DNA from: DASRLE01 sp963825315
Lineage (GTDB): Bacteria > Verrucomicrobiota > Verrucomicrobiia > Limisphaerales > Palsa-1400
Length of the DNA stretch: 64,000 bases
Assembly: GCA_963825315.1 (NCBI GenBank)
Contig: CAWGST010000001.1
Location: 1,674,001 to 1,738,000, forward strand
Direction: 5' to 3'
Translations under genes and position numbers: made by a program
In this document: piece by piece, positions 16,515 through 24,250 of the stretch
Numbering within the stretch: the stretch's first letter is position 1
Layout: each line of letters starts with the position of its first letter
Notes under the pieces: generated by a model
Databases searched by the model: none
What the model was told of the DNA's origin: nothing
Seen by the model: the letters and a program-made list of their open reading frames with translations, nothing else

Positions 16515-16914
16515 ATTTCGGAAGGGCGGAGAATCGCTTTCGTCTCGAAAGGGACGGAGGAGGAAAGTCCGAACACCGGAGGGCGCGATGCCGCGTAACC
16601 CCGAATGATTTCGGGGATAGACGCGGGCGGAATGCTTCAAGGCATTTCGACGGATAGTGCCACAGAAAATAAACCGCCCCGCCCGCAAGGACGGGGCAAG
16701 GGTGAAAAGGTGAGGTAAGAGCTTACCGCCTGGCGGGTAACCGCCAGGGCACGGAAAACCCCATCGGGTGCAAGGCCAAATAGGAAACTGAGGGGCGGCC
16801 CGCTCCGCGTTCCGTTCTGCGGAACAGGTTTCGGGTACTGGCTGCTGAGACAAATGATTCTCTCCCCCGATTCTGTCGGGGCAGACAAAATTCGGCTTAC
16901 AGCCCTTCTGAAAT
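16515..16914 (+). ncRNA. rnpB: RNase P RNA, bacterial type A
   Basis: The catalytic RNA of RNase P, which trims the 5' end of tRNA precursors. Universal blocks are present in order: GAGGAAAGTCCGAACA (CR-I), CACAGAAAATAAACCGCC, GGGTGAAAAGGTGAGGTAAG with AGCTTACCGC, GGCCAAATAGG and, at the end, ATGATTCTC and ACAAAATTCGGCTTACAG (CR-V). P1 closes between TTTCGGAAGGGC (16516-16527) and GCCCTTCTGAAA (16902-16913), with one G-T style mismatch. Length is about 400 nt. The 3' strand of P1 overlaps the last codons of the convergent hydrolase gene (stop at 16897-16899). Confidence 0.95.
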
Positions 16915-17598
16915 CTTCGCCCCCGGCCGTTGCCGCGCGGGCGCGGCGGCCAAATGAGCGCCAAACCATTCCCGCGCCAGCCGCCCGACTTCCTCCAGCG
17001 CCCCAGGCTCTTCGAACAGGTGCGTGGCCCGCGGCACAATTTCCATTCTCGTTTTGCCCCGCAATTGCGCCAGCGCCAGCCGGTTCAGTTCAATGACCTG
17101 TTTGTCCCTCCCGCCGACGATCAACAAGGTGGGAGCCAGGACCTGCCGCAACGCCGAGCCGGCCAGGTCGGGGCGTCCTCCGCGGGAAACCACCGCGGCC
17201 ACCCGCTCCGGCCGTTGCGCGGCCGCCAGGAGGGCCGCCCCGGCCCCGGTGCTGGCCCCGAACAGTCCGATCGGCAATTCTGGTTTCTGGCGCGACATCC
17301 AATCAATGGCGTGGACCAGCCGTTCCGCCAGGAGCGCGACATCAAAACGAAGATGCGTCGTCTGCAGATCAATCACTTCTTCGTCCGCCGTCAGCAGGTC
17401 GAACAGCAACGTTCCCAAATTCCCTTCCCGAAGCGCCGCGGCCACGAATCGATTTCGCGGGCTGTGGCGGCTGCTCCCGCTGCCGTGCGCAAACAGCACA
17501 ATCCCTTGCGCTCCCTGCGGCACGGCCAGCTCGCCTTCCAGGGACACTTTCCCGGCCGGCACAGTGACCCGGGTTCCAAGGTCGTTCGAATCTTTCAT
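16897..17598 (-). CDS. Dienelactone-hydrolase-like alpha/beta hydrolase
   Basis: From ATG 17598 (MKDSNDLGTRVTVPAGKVSL) the product is 233 residues. Alpha/beta-hydrolase marks: LFAHGSGSSRHSPRNRFVAA (oxyanion H-G-S-G-S-S), GLFGASTGAGAALLAA (nucleophile Ser in G-A-S-T-G), LLIVGGRDKQVIELNR (Asp) and VPRATHLFEEPGALEE (His). Members of this type are often found next to or fused with phosphoribosyltransferases; here the start codon overlaps the phosphoribosyltransferase stop by four bases (ATGA, 17595-17598). The substrate is unknown. The last residues (K-I-S-E-G-L) are encoded by DNA that also forms the 3' strand of P1 in rnpB on the other strand. Confidence 0.85.
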   Translation of the reverse strand: MKDSNDLGTRVTVPAGKVSLEGELAVPQGAQGIVLFAHGSGSSRHSPRNRFVAAALREGNLGTLLFDLLTADEEVIDLQTTHLRFDVALLAERLVHAIDWMSRQKPELPIGLFGASTGAGAALLAAAQRPERVAAVVSRGGRPDLAGSALRQVLAPTLLIVGGRDKQVIELNRLALAQLRGKTRMEIVPRATHLFEEPGALEEVGRLAREWFGAHLAAAPARQRPGAKISEGL

Positions 17599-18281
17599 AA
17601 TTCCTCCCGCAACAGTGTTTGCTCCGGCCTGACCAGCCGGAATTTCGATCCTTGTAAGAGCAACTCCCGTGCCTCCTCGTCGGTTGTTTGTGTAAAATCT
17701 TCGTACCATTGCCCCACGCCTTCAAACCCCTCCGGCGTCTGCACGCACACGATCTCATCCACTTCCCGCTCGAATTCCCGGTAAGTCTCCTTCGCCGCGA
17801 CGGGCGCCGCCACAATGATCCGCGCCGGATGATGTTCCCGGAGGGCAATGACCGCCGCCCGCATGGATGCCCCCGTTGCCAGACCATCGTCAATGAGAAT
17901 AACAACGCGATCGCGCAACTCCGGCATCGGGCCAACGTGGCAGACCTGTTCGCGCCGCTCCAATTCCCGCCGTTGGCGCGCGACGACTTCATCAATCGTC
18001 CGTTGCGGAATACCCAGGGCCTCAATCAGCGGCGCGTTCAAGAAGCAGACGCCCCCGCTGGCAATGGCGCCCATGGCCAATTCCTCGTGCGCCGGCACGC
18101 CCAATTTTCGGACCAGAAACGCAGCCAGGGGCGCCTGCAATCTCCGCGCCACTTCGAACGCCACGGGGATGCCGCCGCGCGGCAAGCCCAAAACAACCAC
18201 ATCCGCACGGCCGGCATAAGCTCCCAGTTTGTCAGCCAAAAACCGGCCCGCCTGCGCCCGGTTTTGAAATCGAAAGTTCAC
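17595..18281 (-). CDS. Phosphoribosyltransferase family protein
   Basis: The product has 228 residues with a type I phosphoribosyltransferase fold. Marks: DVVVLGLPRGGIPVAFEVAR (PPi loop, L-P-R-G-G), FLVRKLGVPAHEELAMGAIA and the PRPP-binding motif RVVILIDDGLATGASMRAAV (I-D-D-G-L-A-T-G). This subfamily, with L-G-x-P-A-x-E-E-x-A-x-G-A, is common beside erythromycin-esterase-like or dienelactone-hydrolase-like genes and has no settled substrate. Here it forms a coupled pair with the hydrolase. It probably starts the transcript; the DUF2934-like gene is 6 bases upstream on the same strand, so a three-gene unit is possible. Confidence 0.85.
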   Translation of the reverse strand: MNFRFQNRAQAGRFLADKLGAYAGRADVVVLGLPRGGIPVAFEVARRLQAPLAAFLVRKLGVPAHEELAMGAIASGGVCFLNAPLIEALGIPQRTIDEVVARQRRELERREQVCHVGPMPELRDRVVILIDDGLATGASMRAAVIALREHHPARIIVAAPVAAKETYREFEREVDEIVCVQTPEGFEGVGQWYEDFTQTTDEEARELLLQGSKFRLVRPEQTLLREEL

Positions 18282-18287
18282 TCTGCG

Positions 18288-18674
18288 CTATTCTTGATTA
18301 TGAGGATTCCTGGCGCCCTCGACCATTTGTTCATGCTCGGCTTCGTCCAGCCCTTCCTCCGCCAATTGCGCGGCGCAGGTTTGTTCATCTTCCGGCTTTT
18401 CCTTTTCAACCGGATGACCCGCGGCGTCGGGCGCTTCGTCCCATGTGACCAGGCCCGCCACCGTGTCCTCCTCGCCTTCGCCGTCGGCCTCCGGGGTGGC
18501 GCCGGTCAACTCGCGTTTGGCCTCCATGAAATCGTCCTGGTTGTAATGATTGGGCGGGCGGCCGTTAATGAGGGCAATTTCCCGCGCGCGCTCCGTCACC
18601 ATGTCGCGCGTCACCGTGCCCAGACCCTTAAAATGATCGGAAATTTTTCCGTGGCCTGGGTGTGACTTTTTCAT
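18288..18674 (-). CDS. DUF2934-like hypothetical protein
   Basis: A product of 128 residues from ATG 18674 (MKKSHPGHGKISDHFKGLGT). The segment VTERAREIALINGRPPNHYN followed by QDDFMEAKRELTG has the DUF2934 form (R-A-x-E-x-x-x-x-x-G-R, then D-x-x-x-A-x-x-E-L). The C-terminal half is acidic and probably disordered. Small proteins of this type are often encoded near stress or TA loci; function is unknown. Its stop lies 6 bases before the phosphoribosyltransferase start. Confidence 0.6.
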   Translation of the reverse strand: MKKSHPGHGKISDHFKGLGTVTRDMVTERAREIALINGRPPNHYNQDDFMEAKRELTGATPEADGEGEEDTVAGLVTWDEAPDAAGHPVEKEKPEDEQTCAAQLAEEGLDEAEHEQMVEGARNPHNQE

Positions 18675-18753
18675 AACCCACATTAGGCCCGAAAAAGCCG
18701 GGAATCAACCATGGATTTTCGCCTTTTTTTCCAGCGTGCGTTTCACTTTTTAG

Positions 18754-18866
18754 GGTGGCGGTTTCCGGCTCCTAATCCTAATCTTAATCTTAATCCGAAT
18801 GAATCCCAGATCTGGACCGGTTGCGCGTCAGGAGATTAAAATTAAGATTAGGATTAAGATTAGGAG
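18754..18866. repeat. Type B long inverted repeat (TAATCCTAATCTTAATC)
   Basis: The left arm, 18770-18797, begins GGCTCCTAATCCTAATCTTA. The right arm, 18838-18866, reads ATTAAGATTAGGATTAAGAT then TAGGAGC. The arms are complementary with few mismatches around a 40-base GC-rich loop. Both arms are built from 6-base units (TAATCY). The left flank GGGTGGCGGTTTCCGGCTCC is shared with 6352-6390. Confidence 0.75.
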
Positions 18867-18870
18867 CGGC

Positions 18871-19647
18871 TTGAAAAGGCCCGTTTGCCGCCTGCTGTGG
18901 TTTTGCGCCACGCTGGCCGGGATGGCGCCGTTTTGCGCCGACGCCGCCCCGCTTCCCGGAAATGTCCCGGCCATAATCCAACGGAACTATGAGGCCGCGC
19001 GCCGCCACTATGAATCCAATCCCGAGGATGACCAGGCGGCATGGCAGTTCGGCCGCGCCTGCTTTGATCGCGCCGAATTCCCGCGCGACGACGCCGAGCG
19101 GGCCAGCCTGGCCAATGAAGGCATGGCCGCCTGCCGGAAAGCAGTCGCCCACCAGACCAATCTCGCCGCCGGCCACTATTATCTGGCCATGAACCTGGCC
19201 CAATTGGCTCGAACCAAGTTGCTGGGGGCTTTGCCGCTCCTGGGCCAGATGGAGAACGAGTGGAACACCGCCCTCGCCCTCGATGAAAAAATGGATTATG
19301 CCGGTCCCGACCGCTACGTCGGTTTGCTGTATCGGGACGCTCCCGGCTGGCCGGTCAGCCTGGGCGACACCAGCAAAGCGCGGCAGCATCTGGCGCGCGC
19401 GGTCGAATTAAGCCCCAATTTTCCCGAGAACCATTTGAACCTCATCGAATCCTATTTGACATGGAATGAAAATGACGCCGCCGCGCGCGCGGCGGAAAAA
19501 TTGCGCCTGCTTTGGCCGGCGGCGCGCAAGGAGTTTGCGGGAGAATATTGGGAGGAATCGTGGAAAGACTGGAACCGGCGCCTGGAAAAAATTCAAGCCA
19601 GACTGAATCCGCGCCCCGAAGCGCCGCCGCCGCCCAGACAAAAATGA
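18871..19647 (+). CDS. Exported TPR-like hypothetical protein
   Basis: I prefer the TTG at 18871: it gives a clean signal peptide (KRPVCRLLWFCATLAGMAPF, then CADA) and is preceded by AGGAG at 18862-18866, the last bases of the inverted repeat arm. The ATG at 18799 would add a repeat-encoded stretch EIKIKIRIKIRSG that looks spurious. The mature part has helical repeats: NYEAARRHYESNPEDDQAAW, ACRKAVAHQTNLAAGHYYLA, and ARQHLARAVELSPNFPENHL, in keeping with TPR folds. The end is proline-rich. It is probably periplasmic; partner unknown. A type A repeat follows the stop by about 12 bases. Confidence 0.7.
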   Translation: MKRPVCRLLWFCATLAGMAPFCADAAPLPGNVPAIIQRNYEAARRHYESNPEDDQAAWQFGRACFDRAEFPRDDAERASLANEGMAACRKAVAHQTNLAAGHYYLAMNLAQLARTKLLGALPLLGQMENEWNTALALDEKMDYAGPDRYVGLLYRDAPGWPVSLGDTSKARQHLARAVELSPNFPENHLNLIESYLTWNENDAAARAAEKLRLLWPAARKEFAGEYWEESWKDWNRRLEKIQARLNPRPEAPPPPRQK

Positions 19648-19658
19648 GGGCCGGGGGA

Positions 19659-19806
19659 AATGACGAATGACGAAATCCTAATGACCAATCAATGTCCCAA
19701 TGACCAATGGCCAAAGGAATCCGGGACCGCGGCTGAATTCGTCATTGGGGCTTGGTCATTAATTGGTCATTCGTGCTTCGTCATTAGTCATTATATTAGT
19801 CATTAT
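19659..19806. repeat. Type A palindromic repeat (TGACGAA/TGACCAA), copy 1
   Basis: Left half AATGACGAATGACGAAATCC then TAATGACCAATCAATG; right half GTCATTCGTGCTTCGTCATT with further GTCATT units. The halves are inverted and surround a GC-rich centre. Copies 2 (27277-27444) and 3 (30504-30717) share a 26-base core on the left and a 20-base core on the right. All three begin within 20 bases after a stop codon. Confidence 0.8.
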
Positions 19807-19856
19807 TTATGGCGTGGCTGCTTGACGATTCGAGCCGACATGACTTTACTCAAGGC

Positions 19857-20207
19857 ATGAGAATTGCGATTGGACTATTGGGCGCGACCTTGTTGCTGGC
19901 CGGTTGCGTTCATCACAAGCCAGCGCCCAATCCCGCCCCGCCTGTCAGGAGCCAACAGCCCAAAGCCGTCATCAAGCCCGATTTGCGGGCGTCGGGCCGG
20001 GTGGCAATGGTCAATGCCGAAGCCCGTTTTGTGGTCGTCAGTTTTCCGCCCGGTCCCATGCCGCAAACGGACCATCGCCTGAGTGTTTACCGCAACGGCC
20101 TGAAAGTGGGCGAAGTCAAGGTCACCGGACCCCAGCGCGAAAATGATACGGTGGCGGATATAACCGCCGGAGACGTCCAGCTCCACGATGAAGTCAGGGA
20201 AGAATAG
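19857..20207 (+). CDS. Small lipoprotein with SH3-like region
   Basis: A 116-residue product from ATG 19857. The N-terminus MRIAIGLLGATLLLAGC ends in a lipobox (L-L-A-G-C), so the mature protein would be lipid-anchored at Cys17. The rest contains GRVAMVNAEARFVVVSFPPG, LSVYRNGLKVGEVKVTGPQR and ENDTVADITAGDVQLHDEVR, a beta pattern seen in small SH3-like domains of this bacterial group. Function is unknown. Right after it lies the C-terminal remnant of a cation/proton antiporter. Confidence 0.72.
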   Translation: MRIAIGLLGATLLLAGCVHHKPAPNPAPPVRSQQPKAVIKPDLRASGRVAMVNAEARFVVVSFPPGPMPQTDHRLSVYRNGLKVGEVKVTGPQRENDTVADITAGDVQLHDEVREE

Positions 20208-20214
20208 GTGTTGA

Positions 20215-20334
20215 ATGTCATTGGTCACCACCGCCATGACCGCGCCGCTGCTTAAATGGTCGCTGCCCCTCGAACTGCGCCCCTTGGTGCCCGGATTTGC
20301 CCTGGCAGAGGACAAAAAGGCGCAAGCGCAATGA
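20215..20334 (+). pseudogene. C-terminal remnant of a cation:proton antiporter
   Basis: ATG 20215 to TGA 20332-20334 encodes 39 residues: MSLVTTAMTAPLLKWSLPLE, then LRPLVPGF. The sequence [AS]-L-V-T-T-x-M-T-x-P-L-L is the end of the last membrane helix of CPA2/KefB-type Na+(K+)/H+ antiporters. Nothing of the preceding about 370 residues is present, so this is a leftover of a deletion. It may be translated as a micro-ORF, but I see no ribosome-binding site. Confidence 0.5.
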
Positions 20335-20339
20335 GGATT

Positions 20340-20867
20340 TCATTTGTGCTTATGATTGACTAAACCCGTGGCAGCCCCCGGCCGGATGTAACGCGGCACC
20401 ATGGGGATGTAACGGACGTCCCGACTATAACCGCACAGGCGGCGCAGACGGTCTTCTTCTGATTCGATTAACAGATCGTGCATGGTTTGCAGGAGTTGCG
20501 CCGCATCCAGCGGTTTTTCGATCAAAGCGCCCACGCCTGCCGCCCTCGCCATTTCAGATTGCCTGGCTTGACCGGTAATAATGATGATCGGCAGCGTGGG
20601 GTTTTGGCTGGTGAGGCCCTCAAATGTGTCCCACCCGCTCTTGTCCGGGAGGCCGAGGTCCAGCAGGACAAGGTCGATCTGTTTCGAATCAAATTGTGTC
20701 AACGCCTGCTCCCCATCCCCCGCCTGCAACACTTCATAGCCGGCTTTCTGCAACACGCTGCTGATCGCATCACGGACAGGCGCGTCGTCATCCACGATCA
20801 GCACCCGCTTCCGCACGGGCGCTGTTGTTTGTCGTGGCTCATTGTCAATGACTGGATTGGCATTCAT
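20340..20867 (-). CDS. Single-domain response regulator (REC)
   Basis: The product has 175 residues. The receiver domain spans about 20-140: RVLIVDDDAPVRDAISSVLQ (acidic pair), DLVLLDLGLPDKSGWDTFEG (phospho-acceptor Asp), PIIIITGQARQSEMARAAGV (Thr) and ALIEKPLDAAQLLQTMHDLL (Lys-Pro). There is no output domain, only a 35-residue tail rich in Arg and Pro. It could act in a phosphorelay or by protein contact. Its ATG overlaps the stop of the small upstream gene (20864-20867, ATGA). It is divergent from the NtrBC-like pair, so cross-talk is possible. Confidence 0.88.
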   Translation of the reverse strand: MNANPVIDNEPRQTTAPVRKRVLIVDDDAPVRDAISSVLQKAGYEVLQAGDGEQALTQFDSKQIDLVLLDLGLPDKSGWDTFEGLTSQNPTLPIIIITGQARQSEMARAAGVGALIEKPLDAAQLLQTMHDLLIESEEDRLRRLCGYSRDVRYIPMVPRYIRPGAATGLVNHKHK

Positions 20868-21106
20868 ATATCATTCAACGCGCTATTGACGGTTTCCTGC
20901 CAGCCTGTGCGCTGACCCGGCGTTAAGAAATACTTGAGGTGGACCGGGACATAGATTGCCTGACTGGGGGCCGGTTGCGGTTGCCGGGCCAGTGTCGGCG
21001 CAACGATTGAGCCGCCTCCGCCAGCCTCCCCGCTGGTTTGGGCCCCCGTGGCAATCGCAGTGAGGGACAAGGTTTCAAAAGATTTTAGAACAATTCGTGT
21101 TTTCAT
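20864..21106 (-). CDS. Small hypothetical protein coupled to the response regulator
   Basis: An 80-residue ORF, MKTRIVLKSFETLSLTAIAT then GAQTSGEAGGGGSIVAP and IYVPVHLKYFLTPGQRTGWQ. The N-terminus is weakly hydrophobic and might be a poor signal peptide; the Gly/Pro-rich middle is disordered. It overlaps the response-regulator start by four bases, which supports that it is translated. I do not recognise a family. Confidence 0.45.
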   Translation of the reverse strand: MKTRIVLKSFETLSLTAIATGAQTSGEAGGGGSIVAPTLARQPQPAPSQAIYVPVHLKYFLTPGQRTGWQETVNSALNDI

Positions 21107-21244
21107 TCATTTCAGGTATTATTATTCCTGTGCCTCGAACTTGGCGCTGTGCCTGACCATTAAAAACAGCAGTTCCGGTGCCAACTGGAGCGAGCTGTGA
21201 TTTTTGAATGAAATCAAGGGCTTTGCGCGGCGGCCCGGCGGAGC

Positions 21245-22670
21245 ATGAAGACGATGAATGGAACAATTCATTCCACAAGTGGTTTCCCGCATATCACCGG
21301 GGGCGGCCCGGCGACGAAATTGCGCGTCGCGGGTCTTATTTTGACGGCCGTGCTGGGTTCCATACTGGTCATCTGGGTCAACCGCACCACCTGGGAACGG
21401 GTGGACCAGTTGCAGCGCCAGTTCGCTGGCTTAAAAGCGGACAGTTTTTACAGGGGTGTCCGCATCCGCAACGACATTGAGCGCCTGAACGACATTTTGC
21501 TGCGCTACAGGCTGCGCGGCGACCCGGCCGACGCGGAGGCCTTTCACAGCGGAACACGGGATTTCAAACAACGGCTGGAACGCGACCGCACCAACGCGGC
21601 CACGCCCCTGGAGATCGATTTCTTTCAGCGCGTCGGCGCGGCTTACGACGATTACTTGATCGAAAGCGCGAAAGTGCTCGAGGCCAGCCGCGCCTGGTGG
21701 AGATCCCCCAGCCAGGGATTTTCAGGTGAGTTATGAGAAAGTCCAGAAGCAGTCCGAACATTTGGTGTCCTTGTGCGATAGGTTTATTGACAATCAGCGT
21801 TCAACCTTCGATGCCTTTCTCAGAGAGTCGAACCGCACACTGGTTGTTTTCAAACGCCTCCTCCAAATTGCGGCGGTGCTCCTGCTCGTTTTGGCCGCCG
21901 CGCTTCTTTTGCTCGTTGACCGCGGCATGATTGCGCCGCTCCGCCACCAATTGACCGAAAGCCAGGCCATCATCGCGCGGCAGGAGAAGCTCGCCTCCCT
22001 GGGCGTGCTTGCGGCCGGCGTCGCGCATGAAATCCGCAATCCGCTCACCGCCATTAAATTCCGTCTCTTCAGCCTGAAAAAATCCCTGGCCGCCGCCGCC
22101 CAGGAAGATGCCGACGTCATCGCCGGCGAAATCAGCCGTCTGGAGCGGATTGTGAAGGACTTTCTGCAGTTCGCACGGCCGTCCGAGCCGGAATTGGTGG
22201 CGATTCCCGCGCAACGCATCATGCAGGAAGTGCATGACCTGTTGCGCCCTCAATTGGAAAAGTCCGCGATCAAGTTGAAGATGGAGGCCTCCGAACCGGT
22301 TTGGGTGCGCGCGGACACCCAGCAAATCAAGCAGGTGTTGATCAACCTCATTCAGAATTCGGCGGACAGCATCGGGCGTGACGGCGTGATCACGTTGCGC
22401 GTTTCCGGCCAGTCCGGCCCGGCGCGCAAGGGCGCGGACGGGACCGTGGTGATGGAGGTGGCCGATACCGGCAAGGGCATCCCGCCGGAAGTGCAGAAGC
22501 GCCTGTTCGACCCGTTCTTCACCACCAAGGAAGGCGGGACGGGGCTGGGCCTGCCCATCGCCGCGCGGATCGTTGAAAAACATGGCGGCAAGCTCCGTTA
22601 TCAAACGGCGCACAATCGCGGCACGACCTTCCGCGTCGTTCTGCCCCAAACCGGAAAAAATGAAACCTAA
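21245..22670 (+). CDS. NtrB-like membrane sensor histidine kinase, one frame break
   Basis: Two ORFs (21245-21736 and the frame of 21726-22670) join to 474 residues if one T is removed from TTTT at 21719-21722, giving SPSQGFQVSYEKVQKQSEHL. Order: first membrane helix (VAGLILTAVLGSILVIWVNR), a periplasmic helical sensor region, second helix (LLQIAAVLLLVLAAALLLLV), HisKA with HEIRNPLTAIKFRLFSLKK, then HATPase with NLIQNSADS (N box), DTGKGI (G1), FDPFF, and GGTGLGLPIA (G2). It is the kinase of a two-component pair; its stop overlaps the start of the NtrC-like gene by 11 bases. The stimulus is unknown. Confidence 0.88.
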
Positions 22671-24086
22671 AATACTGCTCATTGAAGATGACGCCAGCAC
22701 CGCGGCCTCCCTGCACAAAGTGCTCTGCGCCGAAGGATATGAAGTGGAGACGGCCACCCGCGGCGACGAGGGCCTGGCCCGGGCGCGGCAACACAGTTAC
22801 AATGTGGTCGTGACCGATTTGAGATTGCCCGGTTTGAGCGGACTGGAACTGGTCGCCCAACTGCACGCCGCCAAGCCAAAGCAGCCGATCATTTTGATGA
22901 CGGCCCACGGCACTACCGAGACAGCCATCGAGGCCACCAAATTGGGCGCGTGCGATTACCTGCTCAAACCGTTTGAAGCCGATGAACTGTTCGATTTGGT
23001 CGCCTCAGCCGTGGCCAGCAGCCGGCTCATGTCCGAGCCGGTCGATATGGGCGAAGCCCGCCCGGACCGCTCGGCCATCATCGGCAACAGCCGCGCCATG
23101 CAGGCGATCTACAAGGAAATCGGCCGCGTGGCCGCCACCTCCGCCACCGTCCTCATCCGCGGCGCGACCGGCACCGGCAAGGAACTCATCGCGCGGGCGA
23201 TTTACCAGCACAGCGACCGCGCGGACAAGCCGTTCATCGCCGTCAATTGCGCCGCCATCCCGGATGCCTTGCTGGAGAGCGAACTCTTCGGCCACGAACG
23301 CGGCGCGTTCACCGGCGCGCAAGCCCGGCGCATTGGCCGCTTCGAGCAGGCCCACGGCGGCACCCTCTTTCTGGACGAAATCGGCGACCTGAACGCCAAC
23401 ACGCAGGGCAAGCTGCTGCGCGTGCTGCAGGAGCGTTGCATCCAGCGGTTGGGCAGCGAAGCCGATGATCGCGGTGGACGTGCGGGTGCTGGCCGCGACC
23501 CATCGCGATCTGGAAAGCGCCATTCAGGAAAAGGAGTTTCGCGAGGATTTGTTCTACCGCCTCAGCGTCGTCACCATCAGCGCTGCCGCCTTTGGCCAAA
23601 CGCGCGGAAGACATTCCGCAATTGGCCAAGTACTTCATCCAACGCTATGCCAGGGAACTCGGACTCGAGGCGCCGGCCGTCCAGCCTGAAGCCATTGCCT
23701 TTCTGCAAAACCAGCCCTGGCCCGGCAACGTGCGGGAATTGGAGAATGTCGTGCGACAGGCCTTGCTGCTGGCCAAGCCTTTTGCCATCAGCCTCGAACA
23801 TGCGCAGCAGGTCATGGCCAGGGCGTCGCAACCCGCCACCGCCTCCCAACAGACCCATGCGGCCTACGTCGCGGAATTGCTGGCGCGCGCGCAAAGGGGC
23901 GAAATCCATGACGCTTATGCGCGCATGATCGCCGAGTTGGAGCCGGAGTTGTTCAGCCAGGCCATCCGCCTGGCGCACGGCAACCAGGCCAAAGCCGCCC
24001 GCTGGCTGGGCGTCACGCGGTTGAAAATGCGCGAGACGCTCGCTCAACTGGGGCTGCATCCCGCGCAGACCGACCGGAACAAATAG
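22660..24086 (+). CDS. NtrC-family sigma-54 activator, two frame breaks
   Basis: The frame changes at CC 23462-23463 and CC 23586-23587; removing one base at each gives 474 residues. Receiver domain: ILLIEDDASTAASLHKVLC, VVVTDLRLPGLSGLELV, ILMTAHGTTET, YLLKPF. AAA+ domain: GATGTGKELIARAIYQHS (Walker A), ESELFGHERGAFTGAQARRI (GAFTGA loop that contacts sigma-54), GGTLFLDEIGDL (Walker B), then VRVLAATHRDLE and REDLFYRLSVVTI. A Fis-like HTH ends the protein: QAKAARWLGVTRLKMRETLA. A sigma-54-type promoter lies about 105 bases after the stop, before the next gene. ATG 22660 is chosen at the first residue of the receiver domain. Confidence 0.88.
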
Positions 24087-24105
24087 CTGGTCGTTTCCAT
24101 TCCAC

Positions 24106-24126
24106 CGATGGTTCCAAATGTGCCAT
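24106..24126 (+). promoter_or_regulatory. Possible activator site (GATGG-N11-CCATC)
   Basis: An inverted repeat with 5-base arms lies 64 bases upstream of the -24/-12 element, at an enhancer-like distance for an NtrC-type protein. The arms are short, so chance is a real alternative. Confidence 0.3.
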
Positions 24127-24189
24127 CACTTCAGTCGCAATTGTTGATATTCCCCCTAAATAAGGCCGTTTGACGCCCCTTTTTCGGGC

Positions 24190-24203
24190 GGCATGGAACT
24201 TGC
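24190..24203 (+). promoter_or_regulatory. Sigma-54 (-24/-12) promoter
   Basis: GGCATGGAACTTGC matches the core GGCAC-G-N4-TTGC at nine of ten fixed positions (T for C at position 5), with GG and GC exactly ten bases apart. The expected transcript start is near 24215, about 36 bases before ATG 24251. The upstream neighbour encodes an NtrC-type activator with a GAFTGA loop. Confidence 0.65.
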
Positions 24204-24250
24204 GCACCCATGCCATGCCGGCAACGCAGCCGGACAACGAAAGGAACGAA

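Noticed and set aside
18799..18870. ATG 18799 as start of the TPR-like protein
   Set aside because: It would translate the inverted-repeat arm into a K-I-K-I-R-I-K-I-R stretch before the signal peptide; TTG 18871 with AGGAG fits better.
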